Assembly: GCF_003610915.1 (NCBI RefSeq)
Contig: NZ_NSDJ01000002.1
Span: 372,001 to 436,000 of the forward strand
From: Rahnella variigena
GTDB taxonomy: Bacteria > Pseudomonadota > Gammaproteobacteria > Enterobacterales > Enterobacteriaceae
Length of the DNA: 64,000 nt
Direction of reading: 5' to 3'
Shown here: piece after piece, positions 1-8,835 of the stretch
Position numbering within the stretch: position 1 is the stretch's first letter
Layout: every line of letters begins with the position of its first letter
Program-made: the position numbers and the translations under genes
Notes under the pieces: model-generated
What the model saw: only the letters and a program-made list of their open reading frames with translations
What the model was told of the DNA's origin: nothing
Databases searched by the model: none

Positions 1-390
1 GCTTGAAAAAGAAATAGCAAACGGCGTGCCAGAATCGAATATGCCCGGCAGGTTAAAATTCAACCCGTTGAAAAACAGACGTTAAATAGAAATTTCGAGT
101 TGCGCATGCAGATGTTTATGAAAATAAAGCATGATATTCGTATGTTTAAACACCCTGCTGTTACGCCATGATGGTGCATTGTGTTAACCATTTTGGTGCG
201 AATGTTGTTATTTCAATACGCAATAACTTTCGAAAATGTTTGCGAATATATCGTGTTATTTATAACAGACTGATAACTAGATTTATTTATGGTGATCTCA
301 GCGTATTTCTCTGTCATGGCATGTGATTTGCACTGTTTACGATGAATCTTTAATTCCTCTTTTTGGCAGTCACAGGCTGCGGAGTCATTT
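1..390. other. Intergenic leader, no gene recognised
   Basis: This AT-rich stretch has no convincing coding frame. It ends with GGAG seven bases before the ATG at 391, which supports that start. A short minus-strand frame at 213-404 overlaps the next gene and looks spurious. The stretch presumably holds the promoter of the 391 gene, but I see no operator that I can name. Confidence 0.5.
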
Positions 391-1494
391 ATGAAATTAG
401 GCATCGACGGACAAAAACTCCCTGAAGTTAAGAAACGCGGGCCGCTGGGCAGCCTCGACCATGTCAGGGAGCTGGGTCTGGAAGGGATATTTTTCAGTAC
501 CGTACTGGATATGAGCCCGACGCTGGACGCGGGAATGCTGCGGGAAATCCGGGCTAAAGCGGACGAATTAGGTCTTTATCTGGAAAGTGGTCTGGGCAAA
601 ATCAATCCTTATTGCAGCGCAGAAGCCCCGGAATTACGGGCGATTGGCGATGGCGACATTATTGCCGGTTTCACACGAATGATCGAAGCCAGCGCAGAGA
701 TAGGTTGCCGCGAGATGTGGGTGTCACCCGGTAATTTTAAAGGCGAATATCGCGGACGTCTGGCAGTCGATCGTTTTCGAACCGATGTTACCTGGGACGA
801 ACAATTGCAGGCTATGGGCAACGTGCTGCAAAAGCTGGCGCCGGTGGCGCGGGCGCATGGCGTACATATGAATATTGAGACGCATGACGAAATCACCTCT
901 TTTGAAATCCTGCGCCTGATTGAAAGAGTGGGCGAAGACTGTGTCGGCGCGGTGCTGGATACTGCCAATATGTTGCAGCGCGGCGAGCATCCGGTGATGG
1001 CGGCGCAGCGGCTGGCGCCTTATATACGGCAGACGCACATTAAAGATGCCTGGGTCGGTCGTGCGCCCGGCGGTCTGGATTTCCAGCCCCGTGCCTGCGG
1101 TCAGGGTGTGGTGGATTTTGCGGCGATTTTACCGATACTCGCTAAGGCCAATCCCGACCTGAATTTGTCGCTGGAAATTAATCAGTCAACCGACGACAAA
1201 CGCCGCCAGCCTAATCCGCGCCAGTGTATTCAGATTGATGATCCGGTCTGGCGTGCCGGTCATCCGGATCTGAATACGACGGAGCTTGAACTCTATTTTG
1301 CCATGCTTAATGAGGGCGAAAAGCGCGTTGCTTCAGGTGAAATCCCGGACTGGGAAGGATTTGAAAGTGCGCAGTACGGTTATCCGACCTATGAAAATCA
1401 GTCTTACGGCTTTGATGCAGCGACGCGGTTTATTCAGGATTCTGCACGCCATATCCGCGCTATCTGCGAACAGAAAGGCATAATATTAGCCTGA
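391..1494 (+). CDS. Sugar phosphate isomerase/epimerase-like TIM-barrel protein
   Basis: This 367-residue cytoplasmic protein looks like a member of the xylose isomerase-like TIM-barrel superfamily (AP endonuclease 2 fold). Seen features include an N-terminal strand MKLGIDGQKLP, a central NIETHDE segment, a later VLDTANM segment, a QTHIKDAW segment and a LSLEINQ segment. Glu, Asp, His and Glu in such strands bind a divalent metal in this superfamily. Members isomerise or epimerise sugars and sugar acids, but the substrate here cannot be read from sequence. The start is chosen because GGAG lies at good spacing. A GntR/FCD regulator follows about 150 bases downstream and may respond to the same compound, which is inference. 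Confidence 0.7.
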   Translation: MKLGIDGQKLPEVKKRGPLGSLDHVRELGLEGIFFSTVLDMSPTLDAGMLREIRAKADELGLYLESGLGKINPYCSAEAPELRAIGDGDIIAGFTRMIEASAEIGCREMWVSPGNFKGEYRGRLAVDRFRTDVTWDEQLQAMGNVLQKLAPVARAHGVHMNIETHDEITSFEILRLIERVGEDCVGAVLDTANMLQRGEHPVMAAQRLAPYIRQTHIKDAWVGRAPGGLDFQPRACGQGVVDFAAILPILAKANPDLNLSLEINQSTDDKRRQPNPRQCIQIDDPVWRAGHPDLNTTELELYFAMLNEGEKRVASGEIPDWEGFESAQYGYPTYENQSYGFDAATRFIQDSARHIRAICEQKGIILA

Positions 1495-1645
1495 AGCCGG
1501 GGGGATTAAGGGGTTCTGTGCAAATATTGCCACAAGCTTATTCAGCATTTGCGAAGAAACATTCTTAACGAGATACTTAAACCCGCAATGACCGGAGCGC
1601 CTTTGTCCGGCATAAGGTATGACTGAGCGTAAATTGGAGACAACA

Positions 1646-2383
1646 ATGAAGAAAACGCGCGCGCAAAGCGCCAGGACAGCGCCGGTCGCGGCCAGTATGG
1701 CCGATAATAACGACGATGTTTCCGAGCGGATCCGTGCCACGCTGGCGGCGGCGATTGGTGAAGGAGCGTTAAAACCGGGCACCAAAATTCTCGAAGAGGC
1801 GATTGCCGAACATTTTGGTGTCAGCCGCACGGTGGTGCGTGGCGCGCTGGGCGTACTGGAAAGCGACCATCTGCTCGAACGCAAAAGAAATCGTGGCACG
1901 TTTGTCGCAGAACCTGGCATTGAGCAGGCCAGAAACCTGTTTGAAGCACGGCGTAAAATCGAAGCCCTTCTGCTGGAGCTGGTGGTGGAAAGGGCGACTT
2001 TCGAACAGCTGGAAGCGCTGGAAAAGCTGGCAGACGAGGAAGAGCACATTCATCATCATGGCGATGAAAAATCGAAAACCGTGCTTTCCGGCAAATTCCA
2101 CATCGTGCTGGCGGAAATCGCCGGGAATCCTGTGCTGACCGAAATGCTGGCGAAGATTGTTGCGCGGCTCTCACTGGTGATGTCTTTGTATGAAGAAGAT
2201 CATAAGGACGATTGCGGCGCGGATCATCACCGAATGATTGTGGCGGCCATCAAAGAGAAAGACCTGACCAAAGCGCAGCAGCTGATGGACCACCATCTTG
2301 CCGACATCGAAGGGCGCGTGCGCTTAACCGAAGGCCACGGCGACCGGCATACGTTTCTGTCTGTTCTGGAAAATTTCTCGTGA
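1646..2383 (+). CDS. GntR-family transcriptional regulator, FCD-type
   Basis: This is a DNA-binding regulator with a FadR-type architecture. An N-terminal winged helix carries the typical segments LKPGTKILEEAIAEHFGVSR and RKRNRGTFV. An all-helical FCD ligand-binding domain follows, with FH, DHH and DHH histidines placed as in metal-binding FCD domains. I use the ATG at 1646 (MKKTRAQ) because TTGGAGA precedes it at good spacing. The in-frame ATG at 1619 has its purine run only two bases away. Neighbours suggest control of the 391 gene or of the 2514-4255 operon. The ligand is unknown; members commonly bind small organic acids or sugar acids. Confidence 0.85.
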   Translation: MKKTRAQSARTAPVAASMADNNDDVSERIRATLAAAIGEGALKPGTKILEEAIAEHFGVSRTVVRGALGVLESDHLLERKRNRGTFVAEPGIEQARNLFEARRKIEALLLELVVERATFEQLEALEKLADEEEHIHHHGDEKSKTVLSGKFHIVLAEIAGNPVLTEMLAKIVARLSLVMSLYEEDHKDDCGADHHRMIVAAIKEKDLTKAQQLMDHHLADIEGRVRLTEGHGDRHTFLSVLENFS

Positions 2384-2459
2384 TGAAACCTTCCGCTTAG
2401 CGGCATTCATTCCGGCAGCATTCTTCAACTTTACTAATCTATTACAGGTAACCCTGTCG

Positions 2460-2488
2460 GCTGTCGCGCCATTTCTGGCGTTGACAGC
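2460..2488 (+). promoter_or_regulatory. Hairpin in the leader of the DUF2231-PQQ operon
   Basis: GCTGTC at 2460 pairs with GACAGC at 2483, and GCCA/TGGC continues the stem inside. It sits just upstream of the AGGAGAAGG ribosome site of the 2514 gene. No T-run follows, so it is not a simple terminator. It could be an operator dyad or an mRNA-stabilising stem. Confidence 0.35.
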
Positions 2489-2513
2489 TTTGGATTAGTC
2501 AAAGGAGAAGGAC

Positions 2514-2954
2514 ATGCAAACGCATTCGAATTCGACGCGCCGTGGAATTGCCACGGCGTTGTACGAACTGTTAAACCCCATTCCTCTTGGTTTTTTTGTC
2601 GCCGCCTGGATTTTCGACATTCTCTATATGAAAACCTTTATCACCATGTGGACCGATGCGGCGAACTGGTTGATTGTACTGGGGCTTTTCATCGCTGTTA
2701 TTCCTCGTCTTATCAATCTGGTCCAGGTCTGGACAGGTCCTGAATCTATCGCTGACAGCGCGCGTAAACTGCACTTTTGGCTGAACCTGCTGGCAATCGT
2801 GCTGGCGATCTTCAATGCCTTTATTCACAGCCGTGATGCTTATGCGGTTGTCCCGGCGGGCGTCATTCTTTCGACGCTGGTGGTGGTGCTTCTGCTTCTG
2901 GCCAATGTCCAGCTGGCATTACGCCTTCCGGTTGCAGGAGGGGCGACACGATGA
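2514..2954 (+). CDS. DUF2231-type inner-membrane protein
   Basis: This 146-residue protein shows four hydrophobic segments: NPIPLGFFVAAWIFDILY, an ANWLIVLGLFIAVIP stretch, FWLNLLAIVLAIFNAFI and a C-terminal VILSTLVVVLLLLANVQ stretch. Length and layout fit the DUF2231 membrane family, whose members often accompany redox proteins. A strong AGGAGAAGG precedes the ATG. Its end overlaps the next start by four bases (ATGA), so it is translationally coupled to the PQQ-type dehydrogenase lipoprotein. A role as membrane partner of that enzyme, perhaps in electron transfer, is inference. No haem-binding histidine pair is obvious. Confidence 0.75.
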   Translation: MQTHSNSTRRGIATALYELLNPIPLGFFVAAWIFDILYMKTFITMWTDAANWLIVLGLFIAVIPRLINLVQVWTGPESIADSARKLHFWLNLLAIVLAIFNAFIHSRDAYAVVPAGVILSTLVVVLLLLANVQLALRLPVAGGATR

Positions 2955-4255
2955 AAAATTATCAACGTTTATTGTCCGCCTGTGTGCTTGCCGGGCTGCT
3001 CAGCAGCTGTGATAACAGCTCGCAAATTGATCCGAAAAAACAAACCGGGGCAGATCCTGAACTGCCAAAAGCGCAGAACTTCCTGATGCCGCCAATGAAA
3101 GTGCCGGAAGGTATTCCCTGGAAAAGCGGCGAAATGCCGAAAGTTGCCGACGGACTGAAAATCGAGAAAATCGCTGAAGGTTTGAAACATCCCCGTCAGG
3201 TTTACGTGCTGCCTAATAACGATGTGCTGGTAGCGGAATCGAATGGTCCGGCCAAAAAACTCATCTTCCGCCCGAAAGAGCTGATTATGGGCTTGGTGCA
3301 GAAGTCGTCAGGTAAAGGCGGCGAGGGCGGCAATCGCATTACGTTGCTGCGTAATACCGGCGGCAAATGGGAGAAACATACGTTTATTGCGCAGGTAAAC
3401 TCACCTTTCGGCATTCAGCTGACCGGAAATACGCTGTGGATAGCGAGTGCCGACAGCCTGATAAAATATCCCTATCAGACAGGTGAAACAGAAATTACCG
3501 CGCCTGGTGAAGTGGTGACGCAATTGCCGGGCGGTCCGATTAACCATCACTGGACGAAATCCCTGCTGGCCAGTCCGGATGGCAGCAAATTGTATGTCGG
3601 CGTCGGTTCCAACAGTAATATCACCGAGAATGGCATCGGGGCAGAAGACCGTCGTGCAGCGATACTGGAAGTGGATGCTGCAACCGGAGCCAGCCGCATT
3701 TTTGCCAGCGGATTACGCAATCCGACCGGCCTGCAATGGGAACCGCAGAGTGGAAAACTTTGGGCGGTGGTGAACGAGCGCGATGAAATTGGCTCTGATC
3801 TGGTGCCGGATTACATGACGTCGGTACAGGAGCACGGTTTCTATGGCTGGCCGTACAGCTATTATGGCCAGCACGTTGATGAACGGGTCAAACCGCCGCG
3901 TCCGGACCTGGTAGAGAAAGCGATCAAGCCTGATTATGCCATCAGCTCACACGTCGCGCCCCTCGGACTGCTGTTCTATACCGGCGATAATATGCCGCAA
4001 TATCGCGATGGCGCCTTCGTCAGCGAGCACGGCAGCTGGAACCGTAAACCGCTGAACGGATATCAGGTGATGTGGGTGAAATTCGAAAACGGTAAGCCGG
4101 TTGGGTTGCCGCAACCTGTGGTGACGGGTTTCCTGACTGACGATCAGAAACAGGTTCGCGGTCTTCCTGTCGGGCTGGCGATGGATAAACAGGGCGGCGT
4201 ACTGATCGCCGACGATGCGGGCAACGTCGTCTGGCGGGTAAGTAAGGCGCAGTAA
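2951..4255 (+). CDS. PQQ-dependent sugar/sorbosone dehydrogenase-like lipoprotein
   Basis: This 434-residue beta-propeller-type protein resembles the L-sorbosone / soluble glucose dehydrogenase family. Family-like segments include GLKHPRQVYVLPNNDVLVAE, a GLRNPTGLQWEP segment and FVSEHGSWNRKPLNGYQV near the C-terminus. The N-terminus is a lipoprotein signal ending LLSSC-DNSS. Asp directly after the lipidated Cys is the classic inner-membrane retention signal, so it should sit on the periplasmic face of the inner membrane beside the coupled DUF2231 protein. The substrate is unknown, and PQQ binding is inferred from family only. No pqq synthesis genes lie in this window. Confidence 0.8.
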   Translation: MKNYQRLLSACVLAGLLSSCDNSSQIDPKKQTGADPELPKAQNFLMPPMKVPEGIPWKSGEMPKVADGLKIEKIAEGLKHPRQVYVLPNNDVLVAESNGPAKKLIFRPKELIMGLVQKSSGKGGEGGNRITLLRNTGGKWEKHTFIAQVNSPFGIQLTGNTLWIASADSLIKYPYQTGETEITAPGEVVTQLPGGPINHHWTKSLLASPDGSKLYVGVGSNSNITENGIGAEDRRAAILEVDAATGASRIFASGLRNPTGLQWEPQSGKLWAVVNERDEIGSDLVPDYMTSVQEHGFYGWPYSYYGQHVDERVKPPRPDLVEKAIKPDYAISSHVAPLGLLFYTGDNMPQYRDGAFVSEHGSWNRKPLNGYQVMWVKFENGKPVGLPQPVVTGFLTDDQKQVRGLPVGLAMDKQGGVLIADDAGNVVWRVSKAQ

Positions 4256-4265
4256 CATCCTGCTC

Positions 4266-4294
4266 AGGAATGCGGGCAGGAAGCCTGCATTCCT
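4266..4294 (+). terminator. Possible terminator hairpin after the PQQ operon
   Basis: AGGAATGC at 4266 pairs with GCATTCCT at 4287, with further GC pairing inside. Only a weak T-rich tail follows, so intrinsic termination is plausible but not certain. Confidence 0.4.
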
Positions 4295-4377
4295 TCATCA
4301 AAACGTCCCATTCTCCCTAAACTCAAATTAATAATTTGTTACGTAATAATAATGAACCTTCTCGCGACAATGCCAAT

Positions 4378-4396
4378 GTTAATAATTACTATTTTC
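4378..4396 (+). promoter_or_regulatory. Candidate Fur box upstream of fhuE
   Basis: GTTAATAATTACTATTTTC matches the 19-base Fur consensus GATAATGATAATCATTATC at 13 of 19 positions by hand count. It lies about 80 bases upstream of a siderophore receptor start, where iron repression by Fur is expected. Confidence 0.45.
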
Positions 4397-4475
4397 GTTC
4401 TCATTGCGATCTGTTCTTGTAAAAATAAAAATAGAAACAGCGTCGCGTCCTCAAAAAATTTTACGAGAATGCGTT

Positions 4476-6674
4476 ATGTCCTTTACTGGCAGGGGAAAAG
4501 TCGCGGAGTTTTGCGCACCGGATATAAGAAAAGTCTTTACCGTTTCATCACTGGCGCTGGCTATTGTTGTGGCGATCAATCCCGTCTGGGCGGCTGAAAC
4601 CAGCAGCACGGCAAATGCCGCAACGTCCGGTGACTCGCAGGATATGGTGATCGAAGGCTCACCGACCGTCGCCGGCAGTGACGCGCTGGATTATGCGGTG
4701 AAAACGACGACCGCAGGCACCAAAATGAACCTGACCCCGCGCGATATTCCGCAGTCGGTCAGCGTGATCACCCGTCAGCGTATGCAGGATCAGAACCTGC
4801 AATCGGTCGGCGATGTGCTCGACAACACCACGGGCATCTCCACGGAAGTGATCGACAGCGAACGCGTGTCCTATTTCTCCCGTGGCTTTTACATCAACAA
4901 CTACACCTATGACGATATTCCTTCGTCCGTCAGCGACACCTGGAACTTTGGCGATGCAGCTGAAGACACGGCGATTTATGACCGTATCGAAGTGGTGCGT
5001 GGTGCAACCGGCCTGATGACCGGCGCAGGTAATCCGGCAGCGTCGGTGAACATGGTGCGTAAGCACGCCGACAGCAAAGAATTTACCGGCGATATCAGCG
5101 CCAGTTATGGAAGCTGGAACAAGCAACGTTATGTGCTGGATGCTTCCGGCCCGCTGAATCAGGAAGGTTCAGTGCGCGGACGGGTCGTTGCGGGCTATCA
5201 GGATCAGGACAGCTGGCTGGATCGTTATCACAAGCGTAAAAAATTCCTCTACGGCGTGATCGATGCCGATGTCACTGACAACACCACGGTATCGCTCGGT
5301 TACGATTATCAGGAAACCAACACCGGCAATCCGACCTGGGGCGGCCTGCCGACCTGGTATTCGGACGGTTCGCGTACACATTACGACCGCAGCACTAATA
5401 CCTCCGCTGACTGGACAAATTACGCCATTCAGTCGCGTAAAGTGTTCGCCAACGTGAAACACGATTTTGATAACGGCTGGACATGGCGGGTTAACGGCAC
5501 GCATGGCGAGCAAACCTTCAATGATAAACTGCTGTATCTGATGGATTTCCCGGATCACACCACTGGCGAAGGGCTGAGCGGTTTTGGCAGTAAAGACCGT
5601 GGCACGCGCAAAGTGGATTCGGTAGATACCTATGCCACCGGGCCGTTTGAACTGTTTGGTCGTCAGCATCAGATGGTTGCCGGTCTCAGCTACAGCCGCC
5701 AGCATAACCAGACTTACAGTGCGGATGGATCCATTGACAGCGACGCCATTGGCAGCTTTGGCAACAGCTGGGATGGCAGCGTCAGCGAGCCGGAGTGGGG
5801 CGACTGGTACCTGAATGCCGACGATGTAGTTCGTCAGAAAGCGGGCTATTTCGCCACACGCTTCTCGCTGGCTGATCCGCTTTCGCTGATCGCCGGTGCG
5901 CGTTACACCGAATGGACAAGCAATGGCAGCAGCGGCAATATGCAGAAGAACAACATAACGCCATACGGCGGGCTGGTGTATGACATCAACGACACCTGGT
6001 CGGCCTACGCCAGCTATACCTCAATCTTCCAGCCGCAGACAGACCGCGATATCAACGGCCATTATCTGTCACCGACTACGGGTAAAAACTACGAAACTGG
6101 CCTGAAATCGGCATGGATGGACGGTCGTCTTAACGCCTCGCTGGCGGTGTTCCGCATTGAGCAGGATAATGTCGCGCAGGCCGATGGCAGCAATTACGTC
6201 AACGGTTCAAGCGAGCAGGCGTACGTCGCAGCAAATGGCACAGTGAGCAAAGGGGCAGAGTTTGAGCTGAGTGGCGCTGTCACCGACAATCTGCAAATGA
6301 CCTTCGGTGCGACGCGTTATGTCGCGAAAGACGATACCGGCAGCCGCCTGAACAGCAACATGCCACAGACACAGCTGAAACTGTTCAGCCGTTACCAGTT
6401 GCCGATGTTGCCGGATCTGACGGTCGGCGGCGGCGTAAACTGGCAAAACCGCACCTTCCAGGATGCAACCGGGCCAGACGGTGAGACCCACCGCGTATCA
6501 CAGGGCAGCACGGCGATTGTCGATCTGTTCACCCGTTATCAGGTGACTAAACAGTTGTCGGTTCAGGCCAACATCAACAACCTGTTTGACCGCACCTATT
6601 ACTCATGGCTCAGTGATTACGCCGTTTACGGCGAACCGCGCAGTGTCTCGGTCAGCGCGAATTATGCGTTTTGA
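4476..6674 (+). CDS. fhuE: TonB-dependent outer-membrane receptor, FhuE-type (ferric coprogen/rhodotorulic acid)
   Basis: This outer-membrane receptor imports hydroxamate siderophores using TonB energy. From the ATG at 4476 it has 732 residues, close to E. coli FhuE (729). It starts with a long signal peptide ending NPVWA-AETSS, followed by a TonB-box-like DMVIEGS, then a plug with RDIPQSVSVITRQRM and VEVVRGATGLMTGAGNPAAS-type sequence. The barrel carries long stretches recognisable from FhuE (NDTWSAYASYTSIFQPQ and FRIEQDNVAQ) and ends in NYAF with the expected terminal Phe. The frame extends upstream to a TTG at 4404, but the signal peptide fits the later ATG. No periplasmic or ABC uptake genes adjoin it, as is usual for fhuE. 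Confidence 0.9.
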   Translation: MSFTGRGKVAEFCAPDIRKVFTVSSLALAIVVAINPVWAAETSSTANAATSGDSQDMVIEGSPTVAGSDALDYAVKTTTAGTKMNLTPRDIPQSVSVITRQRMQDQNLQSVGDVLDNTTGISTEVIDSERVSYFSRGFYINNYTYDDIPSSVSDTWNFGDAAEDTAIYDRIEVVRGATGLMTGAGNPAASVNMVRKHADSKEFTGDISASYGSWNKQRYVLDASGPLNQEGSVRGRVVAGYQDQDSWLDRYHKRKKFLYGVIDADVTDNTTVSLGYDYQETNTGNPTWGGLPTWYSDGSRTHYDRSTNTSADWTNYAIQSRKVFANVKHDFDNGWTWRVNGTHGEQTFNDKLLYLMDFPDHTTGEGLSGFGSKDRGTRKVDSVDTYATGPFELFGRQHQMVAGLSYSRQHNQTYSADGSIDSDAIGSFGNSWDGSVSEPEWGDWYLNADDVVRQKAGYFATRFSLADPLSLIAGARYTEWTSNGSSGNMQKNNITPYGGLVYDINDTWSAYASYTSIFQPQTDRDINGHYLSPTTGKNYETGLKSAWMDGRLNASLAVFRIEQDNVAQADGSNYVNGSSEQAYVAANGTVSKGAEFELSGAVTDNLQMTFGATRYVAKDDTGSRLNSNMPQTQLKLFSRYQLPMLPDLTVGGGVNWQNRTFQDATGPDGETHRVSQGSTAIVDLFTRYQVTKQLSVQANINNLFDRTYYSWLSDYAVYGEPRSVSVSANYAF

Positions 6675-6697
6675 TGTGATGCGATAAAGACTATCAG

Positions 6698-6730
6698 GGC
6701 AGCATCGGGATTTCCGGCGCTGCCTTTTTT
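6698..6730 (+). terminator. Rho-independent terminator of fhuE
   Basis: GGCAGC pairs with GCTGCC across a loop of about 15 bases and is followed directly by six T residues. It lies about 25 bases after the fhuE stop. Confidence 0.75.
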
Positions 6731-6791
6731 ATGCCTGGTTCAGGCAATGCGTCGTATTTTTGTACAGGGGATGTGAAGGATGCGAGACTTA

Positions 6792-7109
6792 TTACAGCTC
6801 AGTCAGACGCTGAACGTTCAGGCTCTCCAGTTTACCGTTCAGGATATCGAGAAAATCATCGTGGTAGGACATTGCCACGTGTTTTTTCAAATCTTCTTCA
6901 GACTTCCAGCGTTCAATAAAGACGAATGAAACTTTACCTTCATTTTCGAGGTTACGCACATCGGGAACAGCATGACTTTCATGCAGATCATATTGCAGGC
7001 ATCCTGCTTCTTGATGAGTTGGAGAAACCATTGCCAATGCGGCATCTCTTACAGTTTCGATGAATTCGGGCAAAGGGGTTAATGTGGCAACAATTTTTAC
7101 TTCGCTCAT
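6792..7109 (-). CDS. Antibiotic biosynthesis monooxygenase (ABM)-fold protein, YgiN-like
   Basis: This 105-residue single-domain protein starts MSEVKIVATLTPLPE and has EAGCLQYDLHES and a FVFIERWKSEEDLKKH stretch. This is the ferredoxin-like dimeric alpha-beta barrel pattern of the ABM family, where EGCLxYxLH and ExWxSxExLxxH are typical. Members oxidise quinols or degrade haem-like or polyketide substrates without a metal. It stands alone between the fhuE terminator and the insertion sequences. A ribosome site (GGGAGG in the minus strand) precedes the start, but the substrate is unknown. Confidence 0.75.
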   Translation of the reverse strand: MSEVKIVATLTPLPEFIETVRDAALAMVSPTHQEAGCLQYDLHESHAVPDVRNLENEGKVSFVFIERWKSEEDLKKHVAMSYHDDFLDILNGKLESLNVQRLTEL

Positions 7110-7294
7110 AGGGAGGCCTTTGGTTATCAGTTATTTATTCTGGATTTATACAATCCGGGTACGAATTTTTCAGGGTAGTTGTGAATTGATCATTGTGCCA
7201 GCCAATATGACAGAATCAATACTGAAAGAGTCAACATGCGACGTGGGGGATGGGGTATAAATGAAGAACTCATTGATTGATGCATTCAATTTAA

Positions 7295-7310
7295 CATAAT
7301 CATGATTATG
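7295..7310. repeat. Perfect 16-base palindrome beside the first IS copy
   Basis: CATAATCATGATTATG reads the same on both strands. It ends 11 bases before the left terminus of the first insertion sequence. It could be a regulator operator or a preferred target structure. Confidence 0.4.
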
Positions 7311-7321
7311 CGCACCAAATC

Positions 7322-8830
7322 TGTAAGTCCCATTTGATAATGTCACTCAGATACGGCGCATTTGCCACCTTTCTGGGAGATCTCTTCTGATGCTGGTAAC
7401 CATGTCCAATAAAGAACTCCACCGCTTGCCGGTGATCCAGGCCGTTGTTGAAAAGCGCCTGCGTCGCCGTGATGCCGCCTCTCAGCTGGATCTCACTGAA
7501 CGTCAGGTACAACGTCTTATGAACCGCTTCAGGGAATCCGGTCCTGCCGGGCTGACGAACACTCGTCGCGGTATGCCCGGAACGCATCGCATTGATGTTG
7601 CACTGCGCCATCGGATACTGACGCTGCTACGTGAAAATTACGTCGGTTTCGGGCCCACACTTTCCGCAGAAAAGCTTCAGGAACGTCACGGGATTTCTGT
7701 TTCAGTCGAGACGCTGCGCTGCTGGATGACTGCCGACGGTCTCTGGGTGCCGCATGCCCATCGGCGACCGCGAGTTTATCAGCCCCGTTATCGACGCGAC
7801 TGTTTGGGTGAACTCATTCAAATCGACGGTTCACACCACGACTGGTTTGAAGGACGTGCCTCCAAGTGCTGCCTGTTGGTTTACATCGATGATGCCACCG
7901 GTCGCCTGATGCATCTGCGGTTTTGTCAGAGCGAATCAACCTTCGACTACATGCTGGCAACGCGCGAGTACATGGATAAACACGGCAAGCCGGTGGCCTT
8001 TTACAGCGACAAGCATGCTGTGTTCAGAGTCAGCCAGGCTGAGACTCGTCGGACCGGCATGACTCAGTTCGGACGTGCGTTGCATGATCTCAATATTGAA
8101 CTGATATGTGCTAACAGCAGCCAGGCTAAGGGGCGCGTCGAGCGTGCCAACCTGACCCTGCAGGATCGGCTGATTAAGGAGATGCGGCTGGAAAACATCA
8201 GTGGCATTGACGCGGCCAATGCGTGGCTGGACGTTTTTATTCGCGACTTTAATTGTCGATTCGCCAGACCCGCAACCTACCCGAAAGACCTCCATCGACC
8301 CGTCAGCGAGAACCGCTCAGAGCTGGATGATATTTTTGCCTGGCAGACGCTGCGCACGCTCTCAAAATCGTTGACCTTTCAATATGATAAGATGCTTTAT
8401 CTTGTTGAACCCTCGGAGGAAAATGCGCATATTGCGGGTGAGAAAATCCTGGCTTTTGACTATCCGGACGGCACGCTGGCGTTCCGCTATGGCAACAGAA
8501 CGCTGAAGTATCAGGTATTCGACAAGCTGGCCTGTATCGACCAGGGCCGCATTGTGGACAATAAGCGACTGGGGGCAGTTCTGAAATTGGCGCAGGAAAA
8601 GCAGGACGAACTCGAGACACCGGGGAAAAGAAATCGCAGCCAACATATGCCTAAAAGGCGTGCTCAGGTTCAGGAACAACTGAGGGCAATGAACCCGGTA
8701 CTTGCCGACCCGACCCTGTTCAAACCTAGTCTGAAAAGATGACCTGACTGCCCTTTTCTCTTCAGAATTTGGATAAAAAGTGACATTCAAAAATGGGAAA
8801 TCAGGGTGACATTTCAAACTGGGATAGACA
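7322..8830 (+). mobile_element. ISNCY/IS1202-type insertion sequence, copy 1 (left-end deletion)
   Basis: The element is 1509 bases. Its left end starts TGTAAGTCCCATTTGATAAT and its right end, read inward, starts TGTCTATCCCAGTTTGAAAT. The 25-base termini match at 18 positions. Compared with copy 2 it lacks 24 bases near the left end, exactly between two ATAATGTCAC repeats, and has one extra base near the right end. Five bases on its left (AAATC) do not match the five on its right (GAGTG), so its own target duplication is lost or was never there. Confidence 0.8.
7390..8742 (+). CDS. ISNCY-type transposase, copy 1
   Basis: This 450-residue DDE transposase has an N-terminal helix-turn-helix region (RRRDAASQLDLTERQVQRLM), a second DNA-binding region, and then a retroviral integrase-like core. 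The core shows LIQIDGSHHDWFE (first Asp), AFYSDKHAVF (second Asp) and SSQAKGRVERANLTLQDRL (Glu). The frame is intact. It differs from copy 2 at six residues by hand comparison: P/A, R/H, V/I, T/A, M/V and P/A. The upstream region is shortened by the 24-base deletion, which could alter expression or terminal binding. Confidence 0.85.
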   Translation: MLVTMSNKELHRLPVIQAVVEKRLRRRDAASQLDLTERQVQRLMNRFRESGPAGLTNTRRGMPGTHRIDVALRHRILTLLRENYVGFGPTLSAEKLQERHGISVSVETLRCWMTADGLWVPHAHRRPRVYQPRYRRDCLGELIQIDGSHHDWFEGRASKCCLLVYIDDATGRLMHLRFCQSESTFDYMLATREYMDKHGKPVAFYSDKHAVFRVSQAETRRTGMTQFGRALHDLNIELICANSSQAKGRVERANLTLQDRLIKEMRLENISGIDAANAWLDVFIRDFNCRFARPATYPKDLHRPVSENRSELDDIFAWQTLRTLSKSLTFQYDKMLYLVEPSEENAHIAGEKILAFDYPDGTLAFRYGNRTLKYQVFDKLACIDQGRIVDNKRLGAVLKLAQEKQDELETPGKRNRSQHMPKRRAQVQEQLRAMNPVLADPTLFKPSLKR

Positions 8831-8835
8831 GAGTG

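Noticed and set aside
213..404. Short minus-strand frame in the left leader
   Set aside because: It overlaps the start of the next gene, has a poor start and has no protein-like pattern.
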